Source of the DNA: Rhodanobacteraceae bacterium UBA703
GTDB taxonomy: Bacteria; Pseudomonadota; Gammaproteobacteria; Xanthomonadales; Rhodanobacteraceae
Length of the DNA: 64,000 bases
NCBI GenBank assembly: GCA_002297645.1
Contig: DBMH01000098.1
Coordinates: forward strand, 4,386-68,385
Reading direction: 5' to 3'
The number at the start of each line of letters is the position of its first letter. The first letter of the stretch is position 1. Below the pieces are notes generated by a model. The model did not search any database. It was given only the letters and a program-made list of their open reading frames with translations, and had not been told where the DNA came from. The translations under genes and the position numbers were made by a program. Positions 62,595 through 64,000 of the stretch are shown in pieces.

Positions 62595-63731
62595 ATGCAA
62601 ACGATAGGTATCCTGGGCGCCGGCCAGCTGGCCCGCATGCTCGCACTGGCCGGCGCACCGCTCGGCCTGCGCTTCCTCGTCGTCGATACGGCGGCCGATG
62701 CGTGCGCGGGGCAGGTCGCCCCCCTGCTGCTGGCGGACTGGCGCGACTTCGACCGGCTCGCCGATTTCGCGTCACGAATCGACGTGGCGACGTTCGATTT
62801 CGAGAACGTGCCGGCCGAAACCGCGCAGTGGCTGACGGAGCACGTGCCGGTGTTCCCGAACCCGCGCGCGCTGGCGACGTCGCAGGACCGCCTGGAAGAG
62901 AAGACGCTGTTCCGCCGCATTGGCCTGGAGACACCGGATTTCGAGGCGGTCGACAGTCGGGACGACCTCGCCCGGGCCGTCGAGCGCCTCGGCGTGCCGT
63001 CCATTCTCAAGACACGCCGGCTCGGCTACGACGGCAAGGGCCAGTTCCGCCTGAAATCGCCGGCCGACGTCGACGCGGCCTGGGCCGCGCTCGGTGGCGC
63101 GCCGTCGATCCTCGAGGCCTTCGTGCCGTTCGAGCGCGAGCTGTCGGTCGTCGCCGTACGTTCGCGCGAGGGGGAATTCCGCGCCTATCCGCTGACGCAG
63201 AACTGGCACGCCGACGGCATCCTTTCCGCCAGTCTTGCACCCGCGCCGGACAGCGAGGCGCTGGCGCCGCTCGCGTTCGCGCATGCCCGGCGCATCGCCG
63301 AGGAACTGGACTACGTCGGCACCTTCGCGCTGGAACTGTTCGTCCAGGGAGGCCGATTGCTCGGCAACGAGATGGCGCCGCGCGTGCACAACTCCGGCCA
63401 CTGGACGATCGAAGGGGCGCCGGCCAGCCAGTTCGAGAACCATCTGCGTGCCGTGCTCGGCCTGCCGCTCGGCGACACGTCGGCGCTCGACATCCACGTC
63501 ATGCTGAACTGGGTCGGCGAACTGCCGCCGGCGACGCCGATCCTGGCCGAGCCGCGTGCGCACTGGCACGACTATGGCAAGAGTGCGCGTCCCGGCCGCA
63601 AGGTCGGCCACGCGACAGTGTGCGCTCGCAGCGCGGAGGAGATGCGCGAGCGCCTGACCCGGCTCGGCAGGGCGCTCGGGCGAGAGGAACAGGTCGCTCC
63701 CGTGCTGGCCGTATTGAAGGGCGCGGGCTGA
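62595..63731 (+). CDS. purK: N5-carboxyaminoimidazole ribonucleotide synthase
   Basis: A 378-residue ATP-grasp enzyme that adds bicarbonate to AIR using ATP. The N-terminus GILGAGQLARMLALAGAPLG is the family signature, then FDFENVPAE, KTRRLGYDGKGQFRLKS and the metal site LFVQGGRLLGNEMAPRVHNS. The catalytic domains are complete and the C-terminus ends at a normal length. The ATG at 62595 immediately precedes the signature. PurE and PurK together replace a fused or class II carboxylase. Confidence 0.97.
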   Translation: MQTIGILGAGQLARMLALAGAPLGLRFLVVDTAADACAGQVAPLLLADWRDFDRLADFASRIDVATFDFENVPAETAQWLTEHVPVFPNPRALATSQDRLEEKTLFRRIGLETPDFEAVDSRDDLARAVERLGVPSILKTRRLGYDGKGQFRLKSPADVDAAWAALGGAPSILEAFVPFERELSVVAVRSREGEFRAYPLTQNWHADGILSASLAPAPDSEALAPLAFAHARRIAEELDYVGTFALELFVQGGRLLGNEMAPRVHNSGHWTIEGAPASQFENHLRAVLGLPLGDTSALDIHVMLNWVGELPPATPILAEPRAHWHDYGKSARPGRKVGHATVCARSAEEMRERLTRLGRALGREEQVAPVLAVLKGAG

Positions 63732-63838
63732 TCCGGTCCATGGGGCGTGCCGTCACCGAATGCCGCACGGACGACGGAGTACGCCAACGCCTGGGGGATG
63801 CCGGTACGTCCCCGTTCCGGGCCGTGGCAAAAACGAAA

Positions 63839-63871
63839 ACGCCCGCGTCGGCGGTAGGCCGGCGCGGGCGT
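63839..63871 (-). terminator. Intrinsic terminator of the superoxide dismutase gene
   Basis: A 9-bp perfect stem (ACGCCCGCG / CGCGGGCGT, 15-base loop) is followed on the minus strand by TTTTCGTTTTTG. It lies about 44 bases beyond the sodB stop and fits a rho-independent terminator for the minus-strand gene. Confidence 0.8.
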
Positions 63872-63914
63872 GGTTTCCCGGATGCGGGCGGCGCGGAAGC
63901 TGCGCCGTCGCCGG

Positions 63915-64000
63915 TCAGGCCATCTGGCTCGCCACGAAATCCCAGTTGACGAGGTTCCAGAACGCCTCGACGTACTTCGGGCGCGCGTTGCGGTAGTCGA
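63915..64000 (-). CDS. sodB: Superoxide dismutase (Fe/Mn), 3' end only
   Basis: Only the last 28 codons are inside the window. They read DYRNARPKYVEAF, then WNLVNWDFVASQMA and a TGA, which matches the C-terminus of Fe/Mn superoxide dismutases (the AYYIDYRNARPKY block; the metal-binding D and H lie outside the window). It is transcribed towards purK and ends before a strong terminator. The metal (Fe or Mn) cannot be told from this part. Confidence 0.88.
   Translation of the reverse strand, partial: DYRNARPKYVEAFWNLVNWDFVASQMA

Noticed and set aside
1..64000. CRISPR arrays, tRNA, rRNA or prophage
   Set aside because: No regularly spaced identical repeats, no cloverleaf or rRNA words, and no phage structural genes were recognised in reading the window; a dedicated scan was not possible.

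Overview
This is a contiguous, very GC-rich bacterial chromosomal window with dense genes on both strands. Its gene content points to the Xanthomonadales/Lysobacterales (Gammaproteobacteria), perhaps Rhodanobacteraceae such as Dokdonella or a relative. The clues are the rml genes next to a XanB-type bifunctional mannose enzyme, the petABC-sspA-sspB run, the ybeZ-ybeY-corC run, dispersed GGGATTCGGGA-type and GGGAGCGG...CCGCTCCC repeats, and several secreted proteins ending in an I-F-x-x-G-F-D/E tail. The genus is an inference and was not tested by any search.

Left part (1-14.5 kb). A dTDP-rhamnose operon (rfbA partial, rfbC, a phytanoyl-CoA-dioxygenase-like gene, rfbD) is followed by a repeat-filled gap and manC/xanB, all surface-polysaccharide sugar-nucleotide genes. 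Then come two secreted S9 serine peptidases, a CSLREAI/choice-of-anchor-Q beta-helix protein, a POT peptide transporter, an exported sulfatase and a small exported protein. Peptidases plus a peptide transporter suggest extracellular or periplasmic protein scavenging.

Middle part (14.7-35 kb). Six co-directional, almost contiguous genes form the most unusual locus: an SdrD/DUF11-like exported protein, an exported tandem rhodanese-like protein without an active-site cysteine, two giant exported beta-helix/Ig-like proteins, an exported RHS/YD-repeat protein with a cysteine-rich, AT-rich C-terminal tip, and a small one-TM protein overlapping its end that fits an immunity partner. The locus ends in IS debris: an IS21-like terminal-repeat relic and a complete IS3-family element with a programmed -1 frameshift. 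I read this as a Sec-exported polymorphic RHS toxin system with dedicated surface partners, not a T6SS effector.

Right part (35-64 kb). This is mostly housekeeping: cstA-ybdD, corA, a DUF4105 protein, corC, ybeY, ybeZ, an AraC regulator divergent from a 1473-residue kelch/Ig-repeat surface protein, a GNAT, miaB, a DUF4124-SLT transglycosylase, a DegS-type protease, the cytochrome bc1 operon petABC with a clear terminator, sspAB, a DUF3301 protein, nadC, a large DUF1631 protein, a Trm112-like protein, purE-purK, and the 3' end of a Fe/Mn superoxide dismutase at the right edge. No rRNA, tRNA, CRISPR array or prophage was seen.
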